DNA from: Alistipes sp. CAG:435
GTDB taxonomy: Bacteria > Bacteroidota > Bacteroidia > Bacteroidales > UBA932
Assembly (NCBI GenBank): GCA_000433355.1
Contig: FR893177.1
Span: 62,001 to 126,000, forward strand
DNA length: 64,000 nucleotides
Reading direction: 5' to 3'
Each line of letters starts with the position of its first letter. Position 1 is the stretch's first letter. Below the pieces are notes generated by a model. That model was not told the DNA's origin and did not search any database. It was given only the letters and a program-made list of their open reading frames with translations. Shown one piece after another: positions 34,669 to 43,393 of the stretch. The translations under genes were made by a program, and so were the position numbers.

Positions 34669-35516
34669 TGTACGGCTTCTCAAAGTACCATGGCGCCGGG
34701 AATGATTTCCTCCTCGCTGACAATCGTGACGGGCATCTGTCCCTTTCGCCGACAATGATCCGCCATCTGTGCGACCGTCATGTCGGCTTCGGGGCTGACG
34801 GAGTCATGCTTCTGGAAAACAGTGACTTGGCGGATTTCAGGATGGTTTTCCACAATCCTGACGGAAGCGGAGGAATGATGTGCGGCAACGGAGGACGCTG
34901 CATTGTGTCATTCGCCGCTGATCTGGGAATATCCAAGGACGATGGCCATATTGTTTTTGAGGCCGCGGACGGGCTTCATCATGCGGAAATCATTACTTCC
35001 TCCGGGCCGACAACTCCGGAAAGAGTAGTCCGCTTACAGATGCGGGACGTGTCCGGCATCCAATCATTCCCGAAGGAACACGTCTGCTTTCTGGACACCG
35101 GCACACGCCACCTTGTCAAGTTTGTCCATGGCTTGAGTGAATATCCTGTCCAGTCGGATGGCGCGGCCCTTCGTCATGATCCACATTTCGCTCCAGTCGG
35201 CACGAATGTCAATTTTGTGGAACCGGAGCGGAAAGGCGACAGAGTGATTCTGAATATTCGTACATTCGAGAAAGGAGTTGAGGGAGAGACATTGGCCTGT
35301 GGCACCGGGATAGTGGCTTCGGCTTTAGCCGCATATTCACAAGGAGTCATTGGTAGTAATGGCACTGATGACCGTGTCTCGTGCATCGTGAGGGCTGCCA
35401 TCGCCGACCTCATTGTTGATTTTGTCCCGATATTCGAAAACGGAAAGGCCTCTTTCGAGGATATTTGGTTGACAGGCCCCACGAATTATGTTGGCACTAT
35501 TGAAATTATGTTGTAA
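34665..35516 (+). CDS. dapF: diaminopimelate epimerase
   Basis: This cofactor-independent epimerase converts LL- to meso-diaminopimelate for lysine and peptidoglycan. At 283 residues it has FSKYHGAGNDFLLADNRDG at the N-terminus, the first catalytic Cys in GMMCGNGGRC and the second in ETLACGTGIVASALAAY, so both halves of the pseudo-symmetric active site are present. The start is at 34665 or the adjacent ATG 34668; the overlap with the transporter gene suggests translational coupling. Confidence 0.96.
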   Translation: MMYGFSKYHGAGNDFLLADNRDGHLSLSPTMIRHLCDRHVGFGADGVMLLENSDLADFRMVFHNPDGSGGMMCGNGGRCIVSFAADLGISKDDGHIVFEAADGLHHAEIITSSGPTTPERVVRLQMRDVSGIQSFPKEHVCFLDTGTRHLVKFVHGLSEYPVQSDGAALRHDPHFAPVGTNVNFVEPERKGDRVILNIRTFEKGVEGETLACGTGIVASALAAYSQGVIGSNGTDDRVSCIVRAAIADLIVDFVPIFENGKASFEDIWLTGPTNYVGTIEIML

Positions 35517-35549
35517 CTTTGGCAAGTTAAACGATAAAGTGATTTTTTT

Positions 35550-36299
35550 ATGAAAAACTCGATCAAACTCTTCATTCTGGCGGCCATCATCATTGTCGCC
35601 GCTTCCTGCGAGAACAAACCTTCCACTATGAGCTACACCTTGACGGGAAATTTCTCCTATGTGCTCGATTTACCTAAGGAGTATCCGACAGTTGACAGCC
35701 TGTACTATAATAAGTATATTATGCTTGACAACTATTCAGCATTGTGCACCAGCTGCAATGATGTGAATTCAGGCTTCAGCGGCGGTTGGAAGGTTTCCGC
35801 GAAAAAAGGAGGCGCTGAAGACACGGATGAGCTTCTGATTTTCACATCCGCCGGGAAATATGCCGGTTACACCGAGCCGAAAACGGGTTTTGCCAACAAG
35901 ACATACGCGGTGTACTTTCCGTCGATGTCGTCAGGCTATGACATCGTGTTCAAGTACAAGGACTATTTTACAAAATCCACCTGTAATGTGCTTGGATTCT
36001 ACATCAACAACACCAAGTACACCGAAAAACTGGCTGACGAGGGAAAGATCGCTGACGGCGACTACTTTAAAGTGACCGCAACGTTCTTCAAGAACGACAT
36101 GCCGGTCTGCACTGAGGAGTTCTATCTGGTTGACTACACCGGTGCCGAGCATAAGATTGTGAAGGATTGGACGGCTTGGGACATGAAGACCGCAAGAGGG
36201 TACGATGTGGATGCAGTGAAGTTTTCCGTGTCTTCCACCACGCTGCTTCCTACATTCTGTCTTGACATTCTCCTTGCGTCCGTCGCTGTGGAGTACTGA
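35550..36299 (+). CDS. DUF4465-like lipoprotein
   Basis: This 249-residue exported lipoprotein has a lipobox (VAASC, about residue 20). The pattern SGFSGGWKVSAKKG, a metal- or ligand-site-like stretch, then VLGFYINNTKYTEKLADEGK and GDYFKVTATFFKND, matches the DUF4465 family (beta-sandwich, often extracellular). Cysteines near residues 66-69 (CTSC) could form a disulfide. The function is unknown. It stands alone between dapF and the DUF975 gene, with 33- and 71-base gaps. Confidence 0.65.
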   Translation: MKNSIKLFILAAIIIVAASCENKPSTMSYTLTGNFSYVLDLPKEYPTVDSLYYNKYIMLDNYSALCTSCNDVNSGFSGGWKVSAKKGGAEDTDELLIFTSAGKYAGYTEPKTGFANKTYAVYFPSMSSGYDIVFKYKDYFTKSTCNVLGFYINNTKYTEKLADEGKIADGDYFKVTATFFKNDMPVCTEEFYLVDYTGAEHKIVKDWTAWDMKTARGYDVDAVKFSVSSTTLLPTFCLDILLASVAVEY

Positions 36300-36370
36300 C
36301 ATCGGGTTGACATTAAGAAGCTGTTTTGCGCGTCCCCTTTTGATTTTCGATAGTCTAAATAATTGCCGTA

Positions 36371-37051
36371 ATGAAAGAGAATCAGGAATATAAAAACGAA
36401 GCTCTGGCCGCTTTGAAAGGCCGGTGGGCTCCGTCTGTGCTTGCCGTGCTGGCATATATGGCTATTTTGGCAGTTTTCATCGCTCCTTATGAGATAAAGG
36501 CCATGCAGCTGTCGTACGATCCGACAAACCTGCAGCTTGCCGCCGACATGATGAAATGGTATCCGGTCTTCATTCTGGGCTGTATTTTTGTCTCGTTCCC
36601 GCTTTTGGTCGGACTGGTAAATGGTTTCAAGTCACTTTTCACGGATGGTGACGACAAGGTCCTTTCAAACGAGTTCAAGATCGGGTTCGGTAATTACTGG
36701 CATCATGTCTGGGGCATGTTCCTGAACAGATTCTTCGTCTTCCTTTGGTCGCTTCTGCTTTTTGTGCCGGGGATCATAAAGACCCTTTCCTATGCGATGA
36801 CGAACTACATTCTTGTGGATAAGCCGGAACTCTCGGCCAACGAGGCGATCAACCTTAGCAAGGACATGATGTACGGCCACAAGTTTGACCTGTTCTACCT
36901 TTATCTTAGTTTTGCCGGATGGTTCATCCTGTGTCTCTTTACTCTGGGAATCGGTTTCCTGTGGCTCTACCCTTACGCACAGGCGGCGCAGGTGTCCTTC
37001 TACCTTGATGTCAAGGAAGACTACGAAAGACGAACAGGAGTTGACATTTAG
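36371..37051 (+). CDS. DUF975 integral membrane protein
   Basis: This 226-residue protein has about five hydrophobic helices and the family signature KTLSYAMTNYILVDKP followed by ANEAINLSKDMMYGHKFDLF and SFAGWFILCLFTLGIGFLWL. Family function is unknown; members are inner-membrane proteins. It converges on rimM with an 8-base gap, and no terminator is visible between them. Confidence 0.8.
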   Translation: MKENQEYKNEALAALKGRWAPSVLAVLAYMAILAVFIAPYEIKAMQLSYDPTNLQLAADMMKWYPVFILGCIFVSFPLLVGLVNGFKSLFTDGDDKVLSNEFKIGFGNYWHHVWGMFLNRFFVFLWSLLLFVPGIIKTLSYAMTNYILVDKPELSANEAINLSKDMMYGHKFDLFYLYLSFAGWFILCLFTLGIGFLWLYPYAQAAQVSFYLDVKEDYERRTGVDI

Positions 37052-37059
37052 GAACAATT

Positions 37060-37584
37060 TTAGATCAGACCCTCGGGCACATTCACCGAGATGGCCTTTG
37101 AGTCTTCATCGACGGACAGGATGAGATCTTCGTGCAAAGGGACCATCACCTGTCCGTCTTTCGTCTCTACGTAGAGACAGGTGTTGCCAGGGATGTCCTC
37201 GTAGTCAGTGATTTCGCCTAGACTCTTATTGTCCGCGTCCAGTAATGTCCAACCAATCAGGTCATCGACTGTCAGTCCATCATCCGAGCCTTCATATTCA
37301 TTGATGCCGTCAGGCTTGGCGAATATGTCCTTGCCGACGAGCTCCTCCGCGTCTTCGAGGTTCTTGACTCCGGTCAGATGAGCCAGCGCGCGGTTCGTGC
37401 CTTTTCTTGAGAAAGATTCAATAAAAAACGGAACCGGCAGTCCATCGAATGTGATGAACACCGGTTCCTTTTGGTTCAGGTCCTCGGGACTTATCTCGCG
37501 GAATCCAATGAGGATTTCGCCTTCGGTACCGTTGGACTTCAGTACCCGGGCAACACGCAGAAGTTCTGACTTTGCCCTGGACAT
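37060..37584 (-). CDS. rimM: ribosome maturation factor RimM
   Basis: This 174-residue 30S assembly factor binds S19. It contains RVARVLKSNGTEGEILIGF (RimM N-terminal barrel) and the PRC-barrel segment LIGWTLLDADNKSLGEITDYED ending in PLHEDLILSVDEDSKAISVNVPEGL. The open frame extends far upstream in an arginine-rich reading that merely shadows rpsP; the ATG at 37584 (MSRAKSELLRV) is the real start, 4 bases after the rpsP stop. It forms a rpsP-rimM operon. Confidence 0.95.
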   Translation of the reverse strand: MSRAKSELLRVARVLKSNGTEGEILIGFREISPEDLNQKEPVFITFDGLPVPFFIESFSRKGTNRALAHLTGVKNLEDAEELVGKDIFAKPDGINEYEGSDDGLTVDDLIGWTLLDADNKSLGEITDYEDIPGNTCLYVETKDGQVMVPLHEDLILSVDEDSKAISVNVPEGLI

Positions 37585-37588
37585 CGGA

Positions 37589-38155
37589 TTAGGCCTCCGC
37601 TGGAGTCTCAGGAGCGGCCTCAGCTGCTGCCGCGGCTTCCTCGGCGGCCTTTGCTGCAGCTGCCTCTTCAGCAGCCTTGCGCTGAGCCTCGGCGAGTTCC
37701 TCGGCTTTCTTTGCGAGAGCCTCGGCCCTTTCCGCGTTAACCTTCTTCTCAGCCTCAAGAGCGACCTTGGCCTTCTCGGCGGCATCCTTTACGAGGCCAG
37801 CCTTCTTTGCGGCGATCTTAGCGTCCCTCTCCGCCTTCCAAGCGTTCCATTTGGCGTCGGCCTGCTCCTGTGTGAGAGCGCCCTTGGCGATTCCGCCATC
37901 GAGGTGCTTCCTAAGGAGAACTCCCTCGTAAGAGAGGATTCTGCGGGCTACGAGTGTAGGCTGAGCGCCGACATTGAGCCATTTGAGAGCCTTCTCGCCA
38001 TCAAGGATGATGGTGGCAGGGTTGGTGTTAGGGTTGTAAGAGCCGAGCTGCTCGATGAAACGTCCGTCGCGAGGCGCGCGAGCGTCTGCCACAACAATGT
38101 GGAAGAATGCGAAATTCTTCTTACCGTGGCGCTGAAGTCTGATTTTAACAGCCAT
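37589..38155 (-). CDS. rpsP: 30S ribosomal protein S16 with long Ala/Glu-rich C-terminal extension
   Basis: The first 80 or so residues are S16 (MAVKIRLQRHGKKNFAFFHI, VADARAPRDGRFIEQLGSYNP). At 188 residues the protein is about twice the size of the usual bacterial S16 (80-90). The tail from about residue 115 on is a lysine-, alanine- and glutamate-rich coiled-coil-like stretch ending in a poly-Ala/Glu-Pro segment. Long tails on S16 are seen in Bacteroidota; the role here is unknown. rimM follows directly. Confidence 0.95.
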   Translation of the reverse strand: MAVKIRLQRHGKKNFAFFHIVVADARAPRDGRFIEQLGSYNPNTNPATIILDGEKALKWLNVGAQPTLVARRILSYEGVLLRKHLDGGIAKGALTQEQADAKWNAWKAERDAKIAAKKAGLVKDAAEKAKVALEAEKKVNAERAEALAKKAEELAEAQRKAAEEAAAAKAAEEAAAAAEAAPETPAEA

Positions 38156-38217
38156 TGTGAATCTGTTTTAAATTGTTAATATTTTATTTACCGTCGCTTC
38201 CAACTCGTGAAAGCGTG

Positions 38218-38225
38218 CAAAGTTA
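38218..38225 (-). promoter_or_regulatory. -7 element of the rpsP-rimM promoter
   Basis: TAACTTTG on the minus strand fits TAnnTTTG; the -33 element is weak (GTTT about 20 bases upstream). It is 63 bases upstream of the rpsP start. Confidence 0.5.
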
Positions 38226-38336
38226 CAAATAATTCTTTTAATAAACAGAACCTGGCCTTGCAAATCTTTTATTTCTTTAGACTTATCGTTTCCTCCTTGC
38301 CGGTGATAAAAATCAGTGCCTAAACCTTGAAAAAAT

Positions 38337-38367
38337 TTTGGTATTTCAGGAATATTATCTATCTTTG
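38337..38367 (+). promoter_or_regulatory. Bacteroidota-type promoter of tRNA-Leu
   Basis: TTTG (38337-38340), 19-base spacer, TATCTTTG (38360-38367): full consensus. The tRNA begins 30 bases downstream. Confidence 0.8.
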
Positions 38368-38396
38368 CAATCCCAAACAATTGGGGGACATACTTT

Positions 38397-38479
38397 GCGG
38401 TAGTGGTGAAATGGTATACACGCTACTTTGAGGGGGTAGTGGGCGCAAGCCCGTGTGAGTTCGACTCTCACCTACCGCA
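38397..38479 (+). tRNA. tRNA-Leu (anticodon GAG)
   Basis: Acceptor GCGGTAG/CTACCGC; anticodon stem-loop CTACTTTGAGGGGGTAG with loop TTGAGGG (anticodon GAG); long variable arm TGGGCGCAAGCCCGT as in class II tRNAs; T-arm GTGAGTTCGACTCTCAC. CCA is not encoded. Confidence 0.95.
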
Positions 38480-38488
38480 CGATTTAAG

Positions 38489-38516
38489 GCCCGACGGTTT
38501 CCGCCGGGTCTTTTTC
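38489..38516 (+). terminator. terminator after tRNA-Leu
   Basis: CCCGACGG/CCGCCGGG stem with a TTT loop region (8-bp with one mismatch) followed by TCTTTTT. Confidence 0.8.
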
Positions 38517-38536
38517 GTATTCAACGATTTTTCATT

Positions 38537-40334
38537 ATGTTTGTGAATATGTTAAAGAAGATATTTATGCTTGGTGCGCTGCTGGGGGCGGCGACCTTGG
38601 CTTCCGGACAGGTGTCCCGTGTTCAGGAAGGAAAGAGTGGTCAGCGTCAGGACGCTGTCCCGTGTTCAGGAAGGAAAGAGTGTTCAGCGTCAGGACGCTG
38701 AGTTTGTGAGTGAATACATCACTCCGACACGGATTATGCTTGCCGAAGGTGGCGTTACCGGAACGGAGAACCTTCTGAGGCCGTATTGCGGACAGGTTTC
38801 CACCAACGAACCGAATGTCTGCATATTCAGGAACGGAAAGGACGGCAGGAGCTCTGTTCTGCTGGACTTCGGAAAGGAGATTCAAGGTGGCATTCAGATC
38901 GTGAGGGCTATGTCCGGTGACAAGGCGGCCGCGCGCTTCCGTGTCTGCTTCGGAGAGTCTGTGAGCGAGGCGCTGAGCAGCGTTGACGAGGCTGGCGCCA
39001 CCGCCACCAACGAGCATTCGGTCAGAGACTTCGAGATTTCAGTCCCTTGGCTCGGGGCCGTTGAATATGGCAACACCGGCTTCCGCTTTGTGCGTCTGGA
39101 CCTGCTCGGTGAGGACGCGGAGGCACTGCTGGTAGCGGTCAGGGCAATCTCTCGCTACCGTGACATCCCTTACGTCGGGCAATTCCGCTGCAGCGACGAG
39201 AGGCTGAACCAAATTTGGCAGACCGGAGCCTACACGGTTCATCTGAGTATGCAGGAATATCTTTGGGACGGCATCAAGAGGGACCGCCTTGTCTGGATAG
39301 GGGATATGCACCCCGAGGTGATGGCGGTGAACACCGTGTTCGGCGACCACAAGGTCGTCCGGAAGAGTCTTGACTATGTGCGGAACAGTACCCCTCCTAC
39401 TGTCTGGATGAACGGAATATGCTCATATTCATTATGGTGGATCATCATTCAGCACCATCTTTATGAATATTACGGTGACATTGCCTACCTCCGTGAGCAG
39501 CACGCCTATCTGACAGAACTTCTGCACACGGTGATGGCAAACTTCGATGGATCTAAGGAGAACTTCAAGGACGGACGGTTCATCGACTGGCCTACTTCCG
39601 AGAAACCGGATGCCATTCACGCCGGGCTTCAGGCTCTTTCCGTAAGGGCTATGGAGGCGGGAGCTGATATGGCCGGATGGCTGGGAGACAGCAAGCTGAA
39701 AGAAGAATGTTCGGCAGCGGCCTTGAAACTGCGGGAGTATAAACCTTCCGTCACATCCAGCAAGCAGGCGGCAGCCCTTCTCTATCTTGAGAATATGGCC
39801 GGCGCTGACGAGGTCCGTGATGTGATTCTGGCCGGCGGAGCCAATGGATTCTCATCGTTTATGGGCTATTATATGCTTGAGGCGCTGGCCAAGAGCGGGA
39901 ACTACGATGAGGCTATGAAGATGATCTCGGAATATTGGGGAGCGATGCTGGATCTCGGCGCGACAACGTTCTGGGAGGATTTCGATTATTCCAAGGCCGC
40001 CGGTGCCGGCAGGATTGACGAGATCGTTCCGGAAGGGAAGTACGACATCCACGCCGACGGCGGTGCCTACTGCTATGTCGGTCTGCGTCACAGTTTCTGC
40101 CACGGTTGGGCCTCCGGACCTACCACCTGGCTGAGTTCCCATGTGCTTGGCGTCGAACCGGTCGAACCAGGATTCAAGAAGGTCAGGATCAATCCTCATC
40201 TTGGTTCTTTGGAATGGGTGGAAGGCTCCTATCCTACACCTTACGGCCCGATCACCGTCTCGCACAGGAAATCCGCTGACGGTTCTGTCAAATCCAGTAT
40301 CCATCTACCGAAAGGCGTGAGGCTGGTCAAATAA
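38537..40334 (+). pseudogene. GH78-type alpha-L-rhamnosidase, signal peptide separated by a frameshifting tandem duplication
   Basis: From 38537 the gene encodes a signal peptide (MFVNMLKKIFMLGALLGAAT), but that frame stops within 56 codons. The enzyme frame, from about 38660 to 40334 (558 codons), carries the GH78 signatures WDGIKRDRLVWIGDMHPE (catalytic acid region), LLHTVMANFDGS, and TTFWEDFDYS (general-base region), ending with GFKKVRINPHLGSLEWVEG. A 43-bp tandem duplication (38614-38699) shifts frame by one; deleting one copy would join signal and enzyme perfectly (GQVSRVQEGKSVQRQDAEF). Product is an extracellular rhamnosidase-like protein when repaired. It lacks the N-terminal domains of large GH78 enzymes. 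A downstream start would give only a cytoplasmic form. Confidence 0.75.
38614..38699 (+). repeat. 43-bp tandem duplication, two copies, one mismatch
   Basis: Units 38614-38656 and 38657-38699 differ at one base (GAGTGG versus GAGTGT). 43 is not a multiple of three, so copy number sets the reading frame of the GH78 gene. Confidence 0.95.
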
Positions 40335-40339
40335 ATAAC

Positions 40340-40372
40340 AAAAAAGCCCGGCTTCATCGCCGGGCTTTTTTG
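40340..40372. terminator. bidirectional terminator between GH78 and the OmpA/TPR gene
   Basis: AAAAAGCCCGGC/GCCGGGCTTTTTT with a 6-base loop, A-run on one side and T-run on the other, between convergent genes. Confidence 0.9.
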
Positions 40373-40391
40373 TTATTTATTAAGTGAAAGA

Positions 40392-42041
40392 TTACTTATA
40401 GTACTCAGCGAACTCGATGTCCATGGTGGCCTTCTCTGCGAGAGCCTTGTCTTTCTTCGCTACGGAGTCAAGGTTGGTCTTGACCTGGTCGAAGTTGCCC
40501 TGACGGGCGGCGATGATGGCTCTGAGGTAGTCAACCTTCGCATCCTTGCAGTGAGCTGCCTTGGAAGCCTTGTCAAGCTGACCTGTGAGGATGTAGGCGA
40601 GAACAGTGTTGTGGCAGCAGCCCTTCACGTCCTTGAGATCCTCTACAGCCTTGTCGTAGTCGCCAGTGAGGATGTCAACTACACCGATGTTGGCCTTGGC
40701 GGCGTCTGTGCCGGCCTTCTTGAAGTTCTTGGCGGCGGTCTCGTAGTCACCCTTGCGGAGTGCGATCACGCCAAGTGCGTTGGTGAGGTCGGCGTCCTTC
40801 TTCTGAACATCAGCGAAAGCCTTCTCTGCCTTCTTGACATCGTTGGCGTTGAGGTAGGCTACTCCAAGGTTGAACCTGGCCTTCTCGCTGTCGTACTTGT
40901 TGATTGCCTTGTCGTAAAGCTTAACCTTGCTGTCAAGATCCTTGGTGAGGGTGGCGGCGTGGAGGAGAGCCGGCTCGTCAAGGATGTCGATGTTGCTCTC
41001 AATCAACTCTATGAGCTCGTCTGACGTGTAGTTCTTGAACTCTACGTTGGCGATGAACCTCGCGCGGCGGAGCTCAGGAAGAACACCGCTCTTCAGCTCG
41101 GTGTAAACGGATGACATGTTCTTGATCTCGCTCTCACGGACAGCAGGATCGCTGTACATGGAGAGGACTCGGAGGATAAGATCCTTGTCTTCGATGTCAG
41201 AGTTCTGGACGAGCTCCTGGAAGCCTTCCCAGTCCTGACCGATGCTCTTGACCTCAGGATCGGCCACGTCCTTGCCCTTCATCACTTTGTCCCAAGCCTT
41301 GTCGGCGGACTTTGAACGCTTCTCGGAAAGGGTGTTGTTGAGCTTCTCGCCACCGTCAGGTGAAGCGTAAGCGACAACCTCTGTTCCTACAAGAGTCTTT
41401 CTCTCGTTGGCCTTGATCTCCTCAAGAGCGCTCTGGAAATCCTTGATGGACTGTCCTTTGAGCTGCTTTGACTGAACATCGGCCGAGTTGATGTTGTAGA
41501 GAATCTGGCCCTCGGCGGTCTGCTGGAGGACAGCCTGATAGCCGTCAGCCTTGTAAGGAACCTGTCCGGCAGCCTTCACAAGCATGTAAGTGGTGTTGAC
41601 GCCATCGGCGACCTTCCTTACAGGAAGCTTGTAAGACTTTGCCTTGTACTTTGCGATGCCGCGAAGCTCGAGATGAGCCTGCTCCATGCCTTCCACATAG
41701 TCAAAGTGAACTTTCTCTGTCACGGTGCCGCCGGCCTTGGCGACAACCTTGTAGTTGTCCTTCACCTTCTCGCCCTGGTACATGAACGGGGTCATCTTGG
41801 CCTCGCCGCCATCGTAAACGAGAACAGGGGTGACCTCAAGGATCGCCTTAGGGTGGAAGTACTTAGCAGGATAGGTCACTGTAACAGTGGCGTCGATGCT
41901 GCCAGCGACACATTCCAGAACCGCAGGGTCGCATTTTACGACCACATTGTCAGCAAGTTCAGCCATTTTCTCGGCTGAAGAGCAGGCGACCGCAGCCATA
42001 CCGATGAGAGCCGCGGCAAAAATTTTGAGTGTCTTTTTCAT
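40392..42041 (-). CDS. lipoprotein with OmpA-like domain and TPR repeats
   Basis: From the ATG at 42041 this protein has 549 residues and a lipobox (GMAAVAC, about residue 20). It has an N-terminal beta region (about 25-215), an OmpA-like peptidoglycan-binding-type segment with VVAYASPDGGEKLNNTLSEKRS (about 235-260), and C-terminal tetratricopeptide repeats (about 330-530: EKARFNLGVAYLNANDVKKA, NALGVIALRKGDYETA). It resembles abundant outer-membrane-associated lipoproteins of Bacteroidota. The in-frame ATG at 42065 is upstream and less likely. The coding sequence lacks GAATAT hexamers, like the ribosomal genes, which suggests high expression. Confidence 0.75.
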   Translation of the reverse strand: MKKTLKIFAAALIGMAAVACSSAEKMAELADNVVVKCDPAVLECVAGSIDATVTVTYPAKYFHPKAILEVTPVLVYDGGEAKMTPFMYQGEKVKDNYKVVAKAGGTVTEKVHFDYVEGMEQAHLELRGIAKYKAKSYKLPVRKVADGVNTTYMLVKAAGQVPYKADGYQAVLQQTAEGQILYNINSADVQSKQLKGQSIKDFQSALEEIKANERKTLVGTEVVAYASPDGGEKLNNTLSEKRSKSADKAWDKVMKGKDVADPEVKSIGQDWEGFQELVQNSDIEDKDLILRVLSMYSDPAVRESEIKNMSSVYTELKSGVLPELRRARFIANVEFKNYTSDELIELIESNIDILDEPALLHAATLTKDLDSKVKLYDKAINKYDSEKARFNLGVAYLNANDVKKAEKAFADVQKKDADLTNALGVIALRKGDYETAAKNFKKAGTDAAKANIGVVDILTGDYDKAVEDLKDVKGCCHNTVLAYILTGQLDKASKAAHCKDAKVDYLRAIIAARQGNFDQVKTNLDSVAKKDKALAEKATMDIEFAEYYK

Positions 42042-42079
42042 ATTACTGATGATTAAAGATTGCATTCCAATGCTGCTAA

Positions 42080-42116
42080 CAAATATACAAAGATAACTAT
42101 TATTTTGTTAACTTTG
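42080..42116. promoter_or_regulatory. divergent promoter region for the OmpA/TPR lipoprotein and sigma54 activator genes
   Basis: On the minus strand TATATTTG (42080-42087) and TATCTTTG (42088-42095) both fit the -7 consensus. On the plus strand TAACTTTG (42109-42116) fits it, 20 bases before the activator ATG. The -33 elements are not clear. Confidence 0.5.
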
Positions 42117-42136
42117 CCAAACTCTGTGCAAATACT

Positions 42137-43393
42137 ATGGATTCACAAGAACTGCAAAGACTTAAAAACAAATACGACATCATCGGCAATGATGCCGCTC
42201 TTAACCGGGCCTTGGAGACAGCCGTCGCTGTGGCTCCGACTGACTTGACTGTCCTTGTCACAGGTGAAAGCGGCGTCGGTAAAGAGAATATTCCAAAGAT
42301 CATCCATCAGAACAGTCTCCGCAAGACAAGCAAATACTTTGCCGTAAATTGCGGCGCGATCCCGGAAGGCACGATTGACTCTGAGCTTTTCGGTCACGAG
42401 AAGGGCTCTTTCACCGGTGCGATCGAGACAAGGAAAGGCTATTTCGAGGAGGCGGACGGAGGCACTTTGTTTCTGGACGAGATCGGGGAGTTGCCTCTTG
42501 CCTCACAGGCAAAGCTGCTCAGGGTCCTTCAAAACGGTGAGTTCATCAAGGTAGGGTCCTCCAAGGTTCAGAAGACCGATGTCAGGGTCATCGCGGCCAC
42601 GAATGTCAATCTTCTCTACGCTGTCGGCAAAGGCAAGTTCCGCGAGGATCTGTACTACAGGCTGAACGCTATCCAGATAATGATGCCCGCCCTGCGTGAA
42701 CGCAAGGAGGACATTTATCTGCTGTTCAGGAAATTCACCTCGGATTTTTCCGAGAGATACGGAATGGGCAAGGTGACCCTGACAAACGATGCCATTGACC
42801 TGTTGATCAACTACCGCTGGCCCGGAAATATCCGACAGCTTAAAAATGTCGCCGAGACGGTCACCGCGTTGGAGTCCGAGAAGCTTACCCGGGCTTCGGA
42901 GAGATGTGTGGTGGATTCGGAAGCCTTGTCCCGTTATATTCCTAAGAATGAAGCCGGTCTGTTGCCGGTGGCGGCTCCGGAACCTTCCGGCGGAGCGATG
43001 CCTGATTCGGACAAGCAGATGATAATCAAGGCTATATTCGACCTCAAACAGGAGGTGGACAACCTCAAGGCCAGGCTGGATGCCGGGGAGCGTCCTGTGA
43101 CTCCGGCCTTGCGTCCTGCCATCAGTCCGGTGCCGGAGCCTGATGAGGCCGAGTGGCAGGGCTCCGGTGAGCCTGTGACCGGTGGCGAGATCGGCAAGAT
43201 CGTGGATATCAGCGCGGGAGTGCCGAAGAATCAGAATCTTTCGGTTGAGAAAGCCAAGTTGGACATGATTGTCAAGGCTCTTGAGAAACACGATGGCAAC
43301 CGAAAATTGGCGGCCTTGGATTTAGGAGTGCCTGACCGGACTCTATACCGTTGGATAGCAAAGTATAACCTTGGCAAGAAATATGGTAAATGA
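42137..43393 (+). CDS. sigma54-dependent transcriptional activator (no receiver domain)
   Basis: This 418-residue enhancer-binding protein has an AAA+ core starting near the N-terminus: Walker A TGESGVGKE, the sigma54-contact loop GSFTGA, Walker B GGTLFLDEIGE and the arginine-finger region FREDLYYRLN. A linker with DLKQEVDNLKARLD coiled-coil and Pro-rich stretch leads to a Fis-type helix-turn-helix (RKLAALDLGVPDRTLYRWI). No REC, PAS or GAF sensor precedes the AAA domain, so activity may be controlled through partners or by level. It heads an operon with lptE, a TPR-like gene and secG, an arrangement I know from other Bacteroidales. Confidence 0.93.
   Translation: MDSQELQRLKNKYDIIGNDAALNRALETAVAVAPTDLTVLVTGESGVGKENIPKIIHQNSLRKTSKYFAVNCGAIPEGTIDSELFGHEKGSFTGAIETRKGYFEEADGGTLFLDEIGELPLASQAKLLRVLQNGEFIKVGSSKVQKTDVRVIAATNVNLLYAVGKGKFREDLYYRLNAIQIMMPALRERKEDIYLLFRKFTSDFSERYGMGKVTLTNDAIDLLINYRWPGNIRQLKNVAETVTALESEKLTRASERCVVDSEALSRYIPKNEAGLLPVAAPEPSGGAMPDSDKQMIIKAIFDLKQEVDNLKARLDAGERPVTPALRPAISPVPEPDEAEWQGSGEPVTGGEIGKIVDISAGVPKNQNLSVEKAKLDMIVKALEKHDGNRKLAALDLGVPDRTLYRWIAKYNLGKKYGK

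Noticed and set aside
38168..38380. 70-residue minus-strand ORF between rpsP and tRNA-Leu
   Set aside because: It overlaps the tRNA-Leu promoter and the rpsP promoter region; no ribosome-binding site or composition in favour of coding.
38571..38660. TTG at 38571 as the start of the GH78 enzyme
   Set aside because: The reading MVRCWGRRPWLPD is a frame-shifted version of the signal peptide region; the 43-bp duplication explains it better.
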